From: Prostheceraeus crozeri
Lineage: Eukaryota; Platyhelminthes; Polycladida; Euryleptidae
Direction of reading: 5' to 3'
Assembly: GCA_907163375.1 (NCBI GenBank)
Contig: CAJQUW010008688.1
Coordinates: forward strand, 5,001-69,000
Length of the DNA stretch: 64,000 nt
Positions 12,861 through 25,800 of the stretch are shown in pieces (the first letter of the stretch is position 1; each line of letters begins with the position of its first letter). Both the position numbers and the translations under genes were made by a program. The notes beneath the pieces are model-generated. The model was not told the origin of the DNA, did not search any database, and worked only from the letters and a program-made list of their open reading frames with translations.

Positions 12861-14291
12861 TTAGAGTTTTGAGTCTAGACTCCACACCCTTCTTCACAAA
12901 GTAAAAACATAGGTCCATGTGACATGCTACTTCGACATATGTAAAAACTGAAATTGAAATATGCATGACCCGACCTGTGTGTGAACAACAGTGAGCTCAT
13001 GACGATGACTCGGTGGTAAACATATACTGAATCATGCAAGCTGCATTACAATCAACAGCAATACTGGGAACCAAGCACATGAGATCAGTGGGAGCACGGC
13101 TTTGCCTGATACAGTGGACGTCAGAACATGTGCTGTTGTGGTGGCATTCTCGGTGTGGGTGCAGCGTTTGTGGAAGCACCGAGAGGAGTGAGATAAAGTG
13201 AGGGTGGCTTCTGGCAGACAATTGACGCTGATACGAGCGTCTCGTAGCTCTGCATGGAGCTGGCAGTGGTTGGTTGAACTCTAAATGCAGCTAAGTTTCA
13301 GCTAAATACTCTAAAATAGCGGAAATGGATAATCATAGGTGTTGCTAACATTACCAACCTTCATTAAGTGTCTTTTACGGATGTCAAGATGGACTTGTAT
13401 GATATTACTACTGTATGTACACCTTTGCGTGCAGCACAAATGTCACATGCTGTAAGGTTCTAAACAATAGTAGGTTAATGGACAAAGTGTCAAAAGGACA
13501 AAAAAGAGCAGTTTTGATTGTCACGGTTTTTCAAAATATTAAAAAGAAACTTGTCATATTTTTTCTAAAAACCATGGTTTTGAAACCATAATCCTTCAGA
13601 ACTGATATATTCAATGAGTGAAACACAATTCTGATTTAGTTGATAAAAACTAAGAATACTTCATGCATCAAATGGAGATTTTCTTATCAAAAATATTTGC
13701 ACACCTGATAACAACTTGCATACCTACCACATAAAGGACATTGAGCACATTGGTTTGAAGAAAAATGTTCAGAATCCAAGATTACTAAAAGTCATATATT
13801 CATGCATATTTAAAACTGCTGCCAATGTTTTAGTGAACTACACCCGACAGGAACCGTTAAGAATATAACTTCAATTCGTTCATCATTTTATAAACGGTAA
13901 AATCATATTTTAGTTCAATTCGATAACATCTACAAGAAAATTTCGTTCGCTCAGTTCAGTCGTTCACCACTCACCAAGGAAAGCTCGAAAATTTGTTCAC
14001 TCACTCAAATGTAAAGAAAATGGCTTGACCATGGGTAATGAAAGAAATAGAAAATGTGGGAATAGGCCAAGTGCTCGGCTTGCTAGAAAAGATGAGAAGT
14101 TTACAAATAATACAAATGATGCGAAAATCCGATGCGTATTTCATTGACCGCCGATCAATGTTATCAAGGAGTATAAAAAGATGATGACTTCATAACATAA
14201 ACTAAGTACAAATTTCAAGATCATATTCAGCCTACATATAGCATTTCACAAAACAAGAAATCTTTATGGTCTTCCATTTCAGTCCGGCTGT

Positions 14292-14886
14292 TTAGCTTAG
14301 GTTTACACTGTAGTACATGCATAGCTCCACGGAGTCTGAGATAAACGCTGTCAGTGTCCCGGTCAATGATATCAATTTTGACATCGTGAGTTTTACTATT
14401 GCATTATAAATGAAGTCCATGTATTGATGAGCGATTGAAGGTAAGGTGCTCCTGAACCCATATATGTACGGTCTTATTGAGGCTCCAATGTAAAGTTCCT
14501 GACATCTCGGACATGACTTTTCAACTGGTGCAATGTTTATCTCTTCTTTTCTGAAGATTCGCTTGTCATCACAGTCGACCTTATCATAAATGAAAGGTAG
14601 TCGAAGGAGCATGCGATCATCATCATTCTTCCTTTTACTTTGTCTGTTCTTTCTTATTGTAGATTGGACGAAATCATGAGGATAATCATTCAATGCAACC
14701 ACATCATCGAATTGTCGTTCGCTTGTTATTTCTTATTGTACATCGTTGATTTATCCTTTTCCTTTCATTTCGTATAATATTACGTTTTGAAGATGCTGGA
14801 ATAAGGGAATTGAAATTGGAAGAAATGCTTTTTATGGCACCTTTTGCAGAATTTCCCAGTTTTCTCATTGTTTCACTTATATACAC
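14292..14886 (-). pseudogene. Possible Penelope-like or GIY-YIG retroelement scrap
   Basis: Two adjacent minus-strand frames separated by a stop. The larger contains LNDYPHDF, a run of basic residues, then SCPRCQELYIGASIR. A C-x-x-C followed by YIG and an arginine is what the GIY-YIG endonuclease end of Penelope-like elements shows. Reverse transcriptase motifs are absent. It would be a short 3' remnant inside the MGMT intron. Chance resemblance is possible. Confidence 0.35.
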
Positions 14887-15399
14887 AGTATAAATATGTG
14901 TGTATATGAACTGCGTTCAAATTCAAATTTATGGATTTTCTGGTATAGCAGCCGAAAGATTTCTTTGCTCTTGGTCTCATAATGAAAAGCTATGCGTCGC
15001 TCTTCAATGGGCAAGTTTCATAGGTGCACATTCAGTATGGCTTTGTTTAAAATGCTCAAAAAACAATTCAAATTTTGAATTTTCTCGGAAGGTTGTCGCT
15101 TTTGCTGCGAATTAAAAGTTGCACATTAAGAAATGGGCAATTATTTTGATTTTTGTCGTTCAGGAACAACATGTGACTAATTTCCACAAAATTTGTTTTG
15201 AAGGTCTACAGAATATAATTATTTAACTGCAAGTTTGTTGACATCACCCAACTTAAATACGACAAGCCTTTGTCCAAGTCCTCTTAAAATCAGGTTTATT
15301 TGAAATGAAGCATGGCTCATGCGGTGCCTGTAGGCATATTCATCATTTTTCTGTTGATCATGTTTATGCCATTAACGGAGTCATTTCCGAATCACTTAC

Positions 15400-15551
15400 C
15401 TTTCACTGCATAAATATAGCATATGTTGGGCGTCACTAGCTGTTCATATCGACCATTAAAGAAGTCGCGCAGCCAAGTTAGAACAGTCTGAACCGGACGA
15501 TGTTGGTAGCCGTTATCTGGATATTTCTGTGAAATCAACTCGATTGATGCA
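15400..15551 (-). CDS. MGMT: MGMT, middle coding exon
   Basis: Bounded by a TTTTCCAG acceptor (15552-15559 on the minus strand) and a GTAAGT donor after 15400. One frame is open through all 152 bases. It encodes the linker and helix ahead of the catalytic domain, including VQTVLTWLRDFFNGRYEQL, which matches the family's W-L-x-x-Y/F-F helix region. The phase is 2 at its 5' end (completing an AAT codon from the exon ending at 19257) and 1 at its 3' end, matching both neighbours. No repeat sequence lies inside it. Confidence 0.88.
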
Positions 15552-16011
15552 CTGGAAAACAAAATTACATGACGTTATTTCAATGCCTTTTAGTATTTTA
15601 GCCATTTAATTTTGCATATGATATGCCACTTCTGAAGTACAAATGATGGCTATGATAGTTAAATGATGGCTTACATGATGGTTATAAGCCTATAAATTCA
15701 CATTCTAAATATACAAAGTTTTCACTTGTATAAATATATCTCCTTACTTTTATTAATTGCTCTTCTTCATTTATTGCTGACTTAGAAAAAATGAAAAACA
15801 TTGCTTGAAAATTAATATCTTTGCTTCACGTCATATCACACTTAGAAGTAAATAATGAGGGAATAATCCTCATATTGGAAGCTCAACCAAATTTCGTTCG
15901 AAGTCCAACATCATGTGTTTTCATGTTTAATTTATGTTTGCTAATGAATAAATACAAAATCATGGAATGTGTCTTCATGCAGATTTAATGAATATTCGCT
16001 GACGATTATAA

Positions 16012-17300
16012 CAGGGGTGAGCCGCCATGTTTGCATCTCTGACACATTTTGTCACATCTTGATATTCGAAATTTGTCACATTTTGTCACATACCGATGGG
16101 CGCAACTGTCACATTTTGTCACATGTTGATGAAAACCCATGGCCAAAATTTGACATATGCTGGTGCGCAGAAGATTGGCAGTTCTCAATTTTGCATTAAA
16201 GGATGATTTTTTCAGTAGAGCATTTGACGCAATATTCATAATATATATCAAACGGGGTTGTAACGGGACAAAATCGTAAAATCGTTAATTTCTTAACTAT
16301 TACTAATTATCATTATTTGTACAGTTCCATATGGGTGGTCTCCGTGGCACAGTAGCAAAGTGCTTGGCCTAGCGATCTTTCGGTCCAGAGGTCGAGCCCC
16401 GAAAGTGTCATTGGCTGTAGTGAGGAAGGGCATCCGGACTAAAAAATCAAAAGTCTCCAGATTAAAGTCTGACTGACGTCAGCACCGTACTAGCCTTCAA
16501 CATTTTCCGTGAGATTTGGTGTAGTCTAATAACGAAACATAGCATGGGCAAAACCGGGACACATTTAACTTTGTTTAAAGTGAAAATATTGCACTCAAAC
16601 CTGTAGTATTTATAATTGATTCTTTTTATAGTCTCGAATTTATTGATGATTCATTAGCTACTTATAGCAAATATGATTGCATAATAAACAATGTGAATTC
16701 ACAGACCATATCATTTCACACAAAAGAGGAAAACTTCGTTTTCAGTGAATAAATGCCACTCAGTTTTATAGCGATTACTGTTACTTTTGCTCTGTATTCA
16801 GATCAGTGGTAAATATAAATACATGCGCGTGCATTATAGGAAGTATACATTCACAGTGACTCCTACGATCTGGACATGACAATCAAGAAACATATGGGCA
16901 CATACCATGAATGTCACAATTGGGCTATCACATAGCACATCGAAGTCTACTTTAAAAAGTAGGCCAAATAACAGCACGACTTGCCTGGCAAGTATAAGTT
17001 GCTATTTGGAGCAAGAAAGGGGGAATATCAATCTTGCATATCCCTAATACAAATTATCACCAAAGAATGTAGGAACATTAGAATAAAGACCTTCTGGAAG
17101 AGGTGACCGTTACTTCATTCAAACGAAGTTAATGCTCCTCTGTGACTTTGTTCATAATTTGTGAATTCATAATTCCGTGAATTTGTGAATTTGTCACATT
17201 TTGTCACACAGACAGCGAAAAACACATATTTTGTCACATTTTATTTTGAGATGAAAATTTGTCACATATTGTCACGTTTTGTCACATCGGCCCACCCCTA
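16012..17300. mobile_element. Candidate non-autonomous hAT-like element in MGMT intron
   Basis: The left end reads CAGGGGTGAGCCG and the reverse complement of the right end reads TAGGGGTGGGCCG. That resembles hAT-type termini. Next to both ends sit clusters of TTTTGTCACAT, at 16040-16120 and 17190-17285, but in the same orientation on the plus strand rather than mirrored. There is no transposase frame. An 8-base target duplication is not convincing. A tRNA-derived SINE-like unit lies inside it. Confidence 0.5.
16331..16550 (+). mobile_element. tRNA-derived SINE-like repeat
   Basis: An RNA polymerase III type head is visible. TGGCACAGTAGC works as an A-box-like stretch and GGTCGAGCCCC as a B-box-like stretch, about 45 bases apart. 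A body follows with GAGGAAGGGCATCCGG, a motif seen in several animal SINE and LINE tails. No clear A-rich end was found, so the 3' boundary is approximate. Confidence 0.55.
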
Positions 17301-17754
17301 CATAAAACACAATAAAAATAATAATTTCAAATTCAATACCCGATCTACTGTGTCCAGATTTCATCTTGAAATTCAATTAGTAATGACAGGAAATCATCTT
17401 CATGGAAGTTAGAAAATATCAGGTTGCACGTGGACGCGACTAGAATGAGAACATCACCGCCTTCGTCAAAAAAGCGGTCTCCGCTAAAATGCTCTGGACT
17501 GCTCCCAGTCTGAATCATGCAAAATATTCCAGCGTTGCACATTGTATGCTCTGCGAAACATTTTCAAAATATTGTGCATTGAGACATTTGAAAGGACTGC
17601 ATTCATCCCTTGCTGTACGTTATTGTAATAGGGTATCTTTCACGAAAGCAAACTTGGTTATTCATTATTAACTTCATCGAAATTTCAATGCCGTTAAGGT
17701 ACTTTTCGAGGAGGAATCCAGTTTCGGAGCCGGTACGTTATCCAGATACGATGG

Positions 17755-18218
17755 CGGAAAAAATGCCACGCCCGCATTTTAGAATCTATTCGAGACCCGT
17801 AGTCGAGTGCGCAACCCTTGTCTACAGTGTTGAGTCTTGGAACCTCACTCAACTGGTTCAACAACTGTGTTCATGTGACAGAAGGATGCTTCGCTACATC
17901 AGAGGAGGCCGATCGGATCGACAGCGCTGACGTGGCGACTAGGTGTGGCCATGCATCATTAGAGGAAGTGATCAGCGAACGAATGCTGCGGTGGTTCGGT
18001 CACGTGAAGCAGAGAACTGAGGAGGAACCAATCACACAAGTGCTAGACGTGGTAGTCGAAGGCTGCCGTCCACCTGGAAGATCTAAGAAAACTTGGATCC
18101 AAGTCGTCAAGGAAGGCATGGTGGAGCTAGGATAATCCGCGAGTGATGCAGAGGACCGTGCTCGCTGGAGAAGTCTCACATCGTCCAACTCTCAACAGAA
18201 GATGAAAAGAAGACGCTA
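17755..18218 (+). pseudogene. 5'-truncated LINE, ORF2 C-terminus
   Basis: Fragments of the extreme C-terminus of an endonuclease/reverse-transcriptase LINE. An upstream frame has VYSVESWNLT and CDRRMLRYIRG. After a frameshift near 17905 another frame has ERMLRWFGHVKQR, GCRPPGRSKKTW and, past an in-frame TAA at 18133-18135, DAEDRARWRSL. The same domain order ends the intact LINE at 39094-41766. The RT core and endonuclease are absent. Dead copy in the first MGMT intron, opposite in orientation to the gene. Confidence 0.75.
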
Positions 18219-19040
18219 AAAGGAGAAAGAAAAGTAAAGACAGACAGTATGACTACTCCTCAATTCTACGTGCCACATGACCGGTACATTTAGATTATTA
18301 TACTAAGAGCTAAATTTGTGGATTTCTTTCTATCCAATGCCCTGGCGGATTGACACTTAGCAATCCTTTATGATGATCAGCCGCATGATAAACAAAGGCA
18401 GTCAGCAGACCCCTTTGTAGTGCAGTCCTTCAGCTTGTTCAGCCCTTCTAGACGTCACAACCTAGTTTGGGCTATTCCGAACTCCACTGACAAACTTGCA
18501 AGATGAAGCGCAGCGTCCACTTTTGCTAAGGAATTTAGTGCCTACGCATTGTTCAAGTCTGAGGACATTTTTCTATCCAACATCCCGGCGAACTGGCACT
18601 CGCCGATCTTTCACTATTAAATGAAACTCACATTCAAGTTTCCTCAATATCATTTGCATGGAAATGTATTTATTAATTATGTGAAAATACGTTCAAATAG
18701 ATTAAAAATGTTTAAGCAATATATAGATGAAATTTCCTGATTTATGCGTTCTTATTCAGTAGATGCTAAATTTCACACTATAGCTTCTTTTTTCTAATAC
18801 TTCCGGAATATTCTTTGACAGTTATATGTTGAGCAAGCGTCCATGAATTTTATTTTAACTTTTTCCTTTCAATAAATATTATCAAAATTCTGCTGTTGCC
18901 TCTTGTCTAACAAATTTCATACTAAGACTTCTGTTTCTTCTATTTTTCTTCTAAGACTAGTATTCCTCCTTGCAATGGAAAAAAGTTTGACTCATAATCA
19001 TAGACCCCGGTATTTCAGCAGACGGAAAATAACTGCACGT

Positions 19041-19110
19041 CTTAGTGGATTTCAACCACCGACATCTGGCATTCTAGGCTAACGCCCTACCGACTGAGCT
19101 ATTGACGAGG
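19041..19110 (-). mobile_element. tRNA-like SINE head or tRNA pseudogene
   Basis: On the minus strand the segment reads like a tRNA, with A-box TAGCTCAGTCGGTAG and a B-box-like GGTTGAAATCC in place of GGTTCGAATCC. The acceptor stem does not close well, and the sequence continues past the tRNA end. A SINE head is therefore more likely than a working tRNA gene. It lies 150 bases downstream (minus strand) of the first MGMT exon. Confidence 0.55.
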
Positions 19111-19256
19111 GACGGATCGACATAAGTCCTCAATTGAGGAGTCCGCGATATCGAATCAGATAGCTTCATCCACCAAGACAACATATCATAAACCGTCAAG
19201 CCAAACTACTGAAGTAAGATATCAGCAATTCAAAACCGATGTATGAAATAACTTAC

Positions 19257-19423
19257 TTTTTATCAGGTTTAAAAACTGCATCATGTGTCTCTTCCTGAAC
19301 TTGATGAAGATCATGCACCCCTCGAGCACAGGCCTCTAAGCGAAGTGGACCAACAGGACTGCTTATTCTGTATATATTAGTTGGACCATGCTGACAATTT
19401 TTCCCGATTCGAGCCTTCTTCAT
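19257..19423 (-). CDS. MGMT: MGMT, first identified coding exon (N-terminal domain)
   Basis: An ATG at 19423 opens a frame beginning MKKARIGKNCQHGPTNIYR and continuing through SPVGPLRLEACARGVHDL, the usual first beta strands of the MGMT N-terminal domain. The donor after 19257 is AA|GTAAGT. With the two downstream exons the coding length is 588 bases (195 residues), close to vertebrate MGMT. An AG acceptor-like sequence (TTTCAG) lies just before the ATG at 19427, so a non-coding or short-coding upstream exon may exist. The promoter was not identified. Confidence 0.85.
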
Positions 19424-20982
19424 GTTCTGAAATTATGAATCCATATTAAATAACCATGCTAAGAGATGGAGACGGGATAAAACTGACAAATGATTGCACA
19501 AATATATGTATCAAAAATTTCATAAATCAGACGCATTAAGCTGATCACTAAAAATTAGAGTTGGGTTTGCTAGGGTTATCGCGTCTAAGATGTAGCTCAC
19601 CTATAACTTAGTCTCTTTACTGAATTCGTGAATTCAATCAAAAGACTGAGTACGTTGTAGATGAGAATCGAGATTCATTGGTGACCAATTACACGTGCCA
19701 GCATCCCGCTTCTCGATGATGGTTCTTCACACGTTAAGTTGTAAATAGCTACAACGCTTCTTGAGATGCAACGCGATGATCAATCTCCCATTTCTCGTTT
19801 CCCAAGAGATCCAAATAAGAGACCCAGAAGACAGTGGTCCGCAACTGTGCAAAGGGATAGCTTTGAAATACTGTTTAAATGCAGATTCATTGAACTAATC
19901 AATTCTTAACTGCAGAGGGACCTTCGTCGTCAAAGAGAAGGCAAGTCAAGAAAAGCCAAGCAGATTAGCACAAGTTATCGGATAAATATTGTAAGGGACA
20001 TTGTAATAAGGGTAAACTACCGGAAAATTATACATAGGCAGACTAGAGAATTTTTAAATGCTGTCTTTCTATTTGGCTGAGCAATTATCTGTATAAAATG
20101 ACAACGCATTTTGATTTAAGTGTTTAGAATATGTGTTCTGATAACACTCTGCAAATCATCAAACAGCATATATGAGTTCTCGAATGAAAGTCATTCGTCT
20201 GATATTTCTTTGGAAAAAGTATTTTTGTGAAAGCATCGAATATGAACACGAGCAGTTATATTAACCACGAGCGATTGCAATAAGGTTCTACATACTAGCT
20301 TCATATCGTTTCAAAAGAAATGCAAGCCCAATTTAGTTTCTCAATTATATATTATGTGGCATTCGCTACAATTGATAATATTATGATTATCCGTTAACTC
20401 TTTAATTCACATTGAGTTCTGAACGCGAGCATTGCCTAATATCACTTGTCAGTATACTTGACTGACGGGACTATTCTACGTCCTGCTGAAACTTCATAAC
20501 TTTGATAGCCTTGAAATAACTTTTATACAGCAAGGAATAAACATTTGTATAGCATTCAGACAATTTCACACATATAATTATATTGAAATATTATACATAC
20601 AACGGTAACTATTGGAATTTTTCAAGTCAAATTGTTATAACAATTTTCATATCACAAGTTCATAAATGTCGATCAAAATGTTGATTTGTTATAGTGAAGC
20701 AGTTTTACGTTCGTTTGAGTTGCAATAAATTAAGAGCTGCCAAGCATGATTTGTTCTTTCAAATCAGAGCTTATAAAAACTGGATATGTTCCGATTAATG
20801 AAATGACAATCGGCAGATTCTTTAACATATACAGAGTTATCTCAGATGTAAATGATCAAGTACTATCCTGATATAAAAGTGTCATGGATAGCGCTGCACT
20901 ATAAAAAGTGGTCCAGTTCATAGATCAGCTGTGAGTTCATCTTAAGAATTCACAAAAAAGATTTCAATTATTTGATAAATTA
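19424..20982. other. Gene-free stretch upstream of MGMT
   Basis: Probable upstream region of MGMT, possibly including its promoter or a non-coding exon. No open frame or repeat is supported. No CpG-rich promoter patch is evident. Confidence 0.45.
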
Positions 20983-22391
20983 CAGTGTCGCCCATATGTT
21001 TAGAAACTCGAGCGATTTTGCTGGTTTCTATGAATTGAGTCGTATTTCTTAAGAAATAGTCGTTATATTTTAGACTCGAGTTTCTTTTTTTTAATACGGC
21101 ATTCATTTGCTGACGCTCAGATGTTATTTTGTCAGTTTCAATTCTATTGGGTATCTGAAAACCAATGTAATTCATCCTAGTAGACAATGCAAGATATATC
21201 AGGACACTGCATACTCTGAGTCATTCTTCGAGATGGGACGCAAAAGGCAAGTTAGTGAAGTCAAACGGCAGATTGTCGTAGCTTTGATGGAAGCAGGAAT
21301 CAGTCAGCGTGAGATAACACAGCAATTGGGTATTTCAAATTCATCAGTGTCTAAAATACTGAAACAAAATAGTGAGGAAGACAATACGGCAGTTGAGCCA
21401 AGAGCAGGTGATCTCTAAAAATTACACAGCATGCGCAAAGATTAATGAGACGGTCAATCAATGTCAATCCCCATCAAACAGCAAATCAACTGCGTGCTTC
21501 GATTCCTGAATTACAGGATGTGAGTGTTACTACCGTTAAAAGAGTTCTTCATGACAGACTAAAGCTTCCTGCCCGTAGAGCACTTCGAAAGCCGCTGATG
21601 ACGCGCAGCCATCTGCGTAAGCGCATTGCTTTCTGCAAAATGACAAAGGACTGGACGGTAGAACAATGGGGCGAAGTAATGTGGTCCAATGAAAGCAATT
21701 TTTACATGAATCAACGGTCTACACCTTTTGTACGCCGCAGTCGTGACTCAAAGGCTACCGATCCTCGCTTCACAACATCTTCAGTTAAGCATCCTGGTTC
21801 AATTATGGTCTGAGCATGCATGTGCGTTAGAGGTCGAGGTGGCTTATATTTCTTACCTCACAACGCAAGAATGAATTCTCCGAGATATATAGAAGTCCTG
21901 AAAGATCATCTTCTCCCTTTCTTGAGAATCGAAGGTACGCGAACTTTTATGCAGGACGGCGCTCCATGCCACACGGCAAAGGTGGTCAAAGAGTGGTTGC
22001 GGAAGAACCAAGTCCTGACTCTAGAATGGCCCCAAACTCGGCCGATTTAAACCCACTGGAGAATTTATGGTGCATTCTTAAGCGAAAAATTGCTCAGCTG
22101 AAAGTGACTTCAATGAGCGACCTTGAAAGTCAATTGAGGCGCATCTGGGTAACAGAAATCAACGACATTTTATGCGAAAATCTGGTATCGTCAATGCCGC
22201 GGAGAGTTCAGGAGGTACTTCGGATCAAAGGATTTCCTTCTAAATACCAACTAAATTGAAATTGTCAACAAGAAAATGTATAATCATTCCATGTGGTCCC
22301 TCAAAATACACACGCACAATTCCAATGCGCCCTGTCCTGTCCATATTACAGTAGTTAGTTTATAATTATAAATGCGAAACATATGGCGATC
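20983..22391 (+). mobile_element. Tc1/mariner-type transposon, degraded
   Basis: The left end follows a TA and reads CAGTGTCGCCCATATG. A degraded reverse-complement match, AAACATATGGCGA, occurs near 22378-22390. That gives an element of about 1.4 kb, the usual Tc1 size. It holds a broken transposase (21233-22259). The right boundary is uncertain because the last bases of its repeat have diverged. Confidence 0.65.
21233..22259 (+). pseudogene. Tc1-like transposase, broken
   Basis: Cut-and-paste DDE transposase. The N-terminal paired-like helix-turn-helix includes AGISQREITQQLGIS. The catalytic region follows in pieces: WSNESNFYM, MQDGAPCHTAK, and NPLENLWCILK. Stops break the frame after residue 61 and near 21813, and a frameshift occurs near 22040. 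The first catalytic aspartate is replaced by asparagine (WSNE for the usual S-D-E), while the second Asp and the final Glu are present. Inactive on several counts. Confidence 0.88.
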
Positions 22392-22483
22392 GCGATTACC
22401 CACAATAATATATCATTTTTTGTCACAATTTAGAGACATTTACAGAATACGAAATATGGATGTACCTACTTAGAGTGAAGCCT

Positions 22484-22860
22484 GCCTACCTACCGAGAAA
22501 TGCAGCAGATCGGATGGCTTCCAGAGCGCCTCCATTAATCAAATGGAGCGAATCACCTCCAATCGCCGAATGTAGCAGATTGGAGAGCCTCCAAAACTGC
22601 TGCAGTAGACAAATGGAGCATCGCTTCCAACCGACAAATGCAGCTGATGGATAAGCCACCAGAGCAGTTCTGGTAGACAGATGAAGAACATCGCTTCCAA
22701 CCGACAAATGCAGCGGATAGCCGAGTCTACAGAGCAGCTCCAGTAAGCAAATGAAATGGAGCATCTGTCAACTGGGAATTCAGCGGATCGGAGATCCTCT
22801 GCAGCAGCTCCTTTAGATGAATGGAGGGGACCTTATCTGGCTGACAGATGTTATGAGTTG
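22484..22860. repeat. Minisatellite, about 69-bp unit, five imperfect copies
   Basis: The phrase CCGACAAATGCAGC and its variants begin near 22494, 22563, 22632, 22701 and 22778. The spacing is 69, 69, 69 and about 77 bases. Each unit also carries an AGAGC(A/G)(C/G)CTCCA-like block and CAAATGGAGC. Since 69 is a multiple of three, the minus strand stays open and gives a repetitive frame that should not be taken as a gene. Confidence 0.75.
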
Positions 22861-25800
22861 TGCGTTTTCGAACGATTAACATAATGGAGGACCTCCATCT
22901 GCAGAATGGAATAGAATGAAGGAATTACAGGGATGCATTGGACCGAAAATTTTACAATTAGATCACAATTGATTTCATAGAGTCATAGGTTTGAATTATA
23001 TTTTTGACATTTTCTATTCACTCAATATGTGTCAACTTTATGCAGTATAGAAAAATCTTATTGTCACTTTCCTTACGTGTCCAAAAGGTGAGAGCCACCC
23101 CCTCTCCGCATGCGTCACTGAATATATATGAAATATACATGCAGCTAGCTTGTTAGCTAAGTCCAGAAATATGTTTGTACGTGGCATCACTTCTAATGCG
23201 CGATTCATGACGGCATGATCTTCCAATCATCGGTACTTGGAATTTGCTTAGAAATTTCTGCGATCCACTGACGGATGCGTGTAATCCAAGAGAATTGTAT
23301 TCCTGCATGGATATTTGCTAAACTGAACAAAATGAAAGAGCATCTTCAAGGATGTTGTTCTACAGGCCTTGCAAAGAGGTACACAGATGGGATGAAGAAG
23401 AGCTGATCGAAGGGACATGAGATGGAATTATTAAGTAAAATCTGTCTTTGCAAGAAAAAATGAAGCGTTTAGTACTCCATGTAAGGATGGTTCCAAATGA
23501 ATACAGATAAACACAGAAAATTAGGTGAAGATGGTTGCCAGAGCCATGAAACAAGAGGCTGGACTACAGCTGAAGTAATTGAGCGAAAAAAATAAATTGC
23601 ACAGCAATTTATTGATATATTTGATTTCTGTCAGCGTTTTGCTTGCTACACTGTACATCCTTCTATCATTCCTGTATGATTAATCTTTTGAGCGCAATGT
23701 CGCACAAAATAAAGTTTGTTTGGTAGCCGATGAAATTCTAATTTGCTCTCTCAATAACTGGTGGGGGGGGGGGGGAGGACAGGGAGATTCTTTGCTTCTT
23801 CAATTTGCTTTTCATAGCCTTCAACTTAACTCCTAAAGGCACTGTACTACTCAAGAACACTAACACAAACATTTTGATATTTTCCAGACTCCCCAGACAA
23901 TTACTAAAAATACTTTTTACATGTCACTCCCTTTTCCAGACTTTCTAGACCGGCTCCCTTATCTTCATGCTTTCTCATCACGTGGCAGGCCTCTTTCTGT
24001 CTCAGATCAGTAGCTTTGCCATCAGATGCATTAGCGGTCTTTCAATGATTGAGCTATATGACATGATTATAGGTGAGATAGGAATTGGCTTCACGCAAAT
24101 ACTTCTTGACATGAAAAATGCCACCCTGAATAAAGAATATCGGTACATGCCGTTCGGGAAAACGCTGTATATTTTCATAAACGCGTTATATTGCAAAAAT
24201 AACATCAGGTTCACAAGGCCGAGAACATCAATATCAAAATTATCAAATGCAAACACAGCCTATAACATACATCGAAATTAATAATTAATCTTACGGTGTC
24301 ATTGACACAAGAGAACATTTTAATGCATTACACACAACCATCTTCTAGAATAATTTGTAATTTTCCTGTCTTGTGGCAACTCATCTCGACGGGCATTCGG
24401 AATTGAAAACTTCTCAATCGATGCTATTAATACAAAAACATTGGTCGGCTATTTTCAAATAGCTAATTCATTGCTGCTATGTGAAAGATTTAAAGTCATG
24501 AGAAAAAAGTTTTTAAAAGTTAGATGGACCCTCATCTTTTGAAGTCAACATAATATAAAGCAGCAATGAACGCTCAATTTAGAAATAGAACTAGAAGAAC
24601 ATGAGTATGTATTTCTTGACGTTTTAAGCTTTTGTGACTTCAAACGAAAAGTGACGCAGCTGTGAACATATCTTTAACTCTGTGTGGCCTCTCTGACATC
24701 AGATTCTTAATTCGCATACAAATGAATATTGAATGGGAATTGATATCAATTTTTCGATTTTTTTTCTTCATATGTTACACCTGTTTTACTTGCATTTTTT
24801 TTATTACAAAGTCTATAAAATTTGTATTTGACAGTGTTGTTATCAAATGTGTACTTATTGGCAGTTGCGAAGACAAGGACGCGTAATATCAGCAATAGAT
24901 TTAATTGGCAGATCGGAAGACAGCCTTGAGTACACAGCATTTTGATTATCTTTGAACACTTTTGAACTTTTGAAACATTTTGAACACTTAACTCATTCCA
25001 AAGCGAATTTGTGAGTACATGTACATTAGGCTCAATTAAATTCTACGAGTTCGCATGTGATATCAAAGTTTTTTTACATTTCATATTAAGGGTCATGGCT
25101 GCAATGAATGACAATAAGCCTGGTTGGTGACGATTATAATCCGATGAGGCAAGTAGTATCAGCAAAAGCTAATTACTGAATGACAAATATAATAAGCAAT
25201 GTCAAATTCTTGTTTGAAGCCAAACTGTGAGATGAGTATCAGATTATCAATACCAACATGAGTTTGGGTTGCGATTATATTGGGCTGTATGTTAAAGTAA
25301 GACTGTTCGGCTTGCCCATCAAGCATGTCTTTTCAGGAGAGGGAAAACCCAAAACTGCGAGATCATTGCATCAAACACATCGCCACGAAAAGAAAGTTTA
25401 CTTCTTGCCAGCATAGACACCCATCCTCTCAATCCAATGAAAAAATCATGTATGTAAAATATCGCTAATAAGATTAAATACTACAATTAGGACAAAAATA
25501 AGGAAAATAACCAGTACATTATTTTATATCTTGTAAGCTTATAAATCAATTGGATTTCTTATCTCATAAAGTTCATTGTTGAAACGATGAACTTCTTATT
25601 TTTATGCATTGAAACATTTACTGGGTCCGCTTGTGCAAATCATCACTGTCATTGTATTCGATCTTTACTGAGAAACTATGAAGAAATCAAACATTTATGT
25701 TAACAACAGGATTTCAAGCTTTGCCATTGCGAATTAATGCCGGTAATCAGTATAGGAAATCTGACCAGATCATAATTTTGTATCATTACTTGGTAGCATG

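Larger units (their letters stand above)
11626..15399 (-). other. MGMT second intron
   Basis: Intron of 3.8 kb with GT donor at 15399-15398 and AG acceptor at 11627-11626 (minus strand). It holds a wide inverted-repeat pair (12157-12860) and a possible Penelope-like scrap (14292-14886). The remainder shows no gene. The frame at 12997-13221 is not protein-like. Confidence 0.8.

Noticed and set aside
19041-19110. Functional tRNA gene
   Set aside because: B-box differs from consensus, the acceptor stem does not pair well and the sequence continues as a repeat.
22486-22764. Minus-strand frame of 92 codons with internal repeats
   Set aside because: Explained by the 69-base minisatellite, whose period keeps the frame open.
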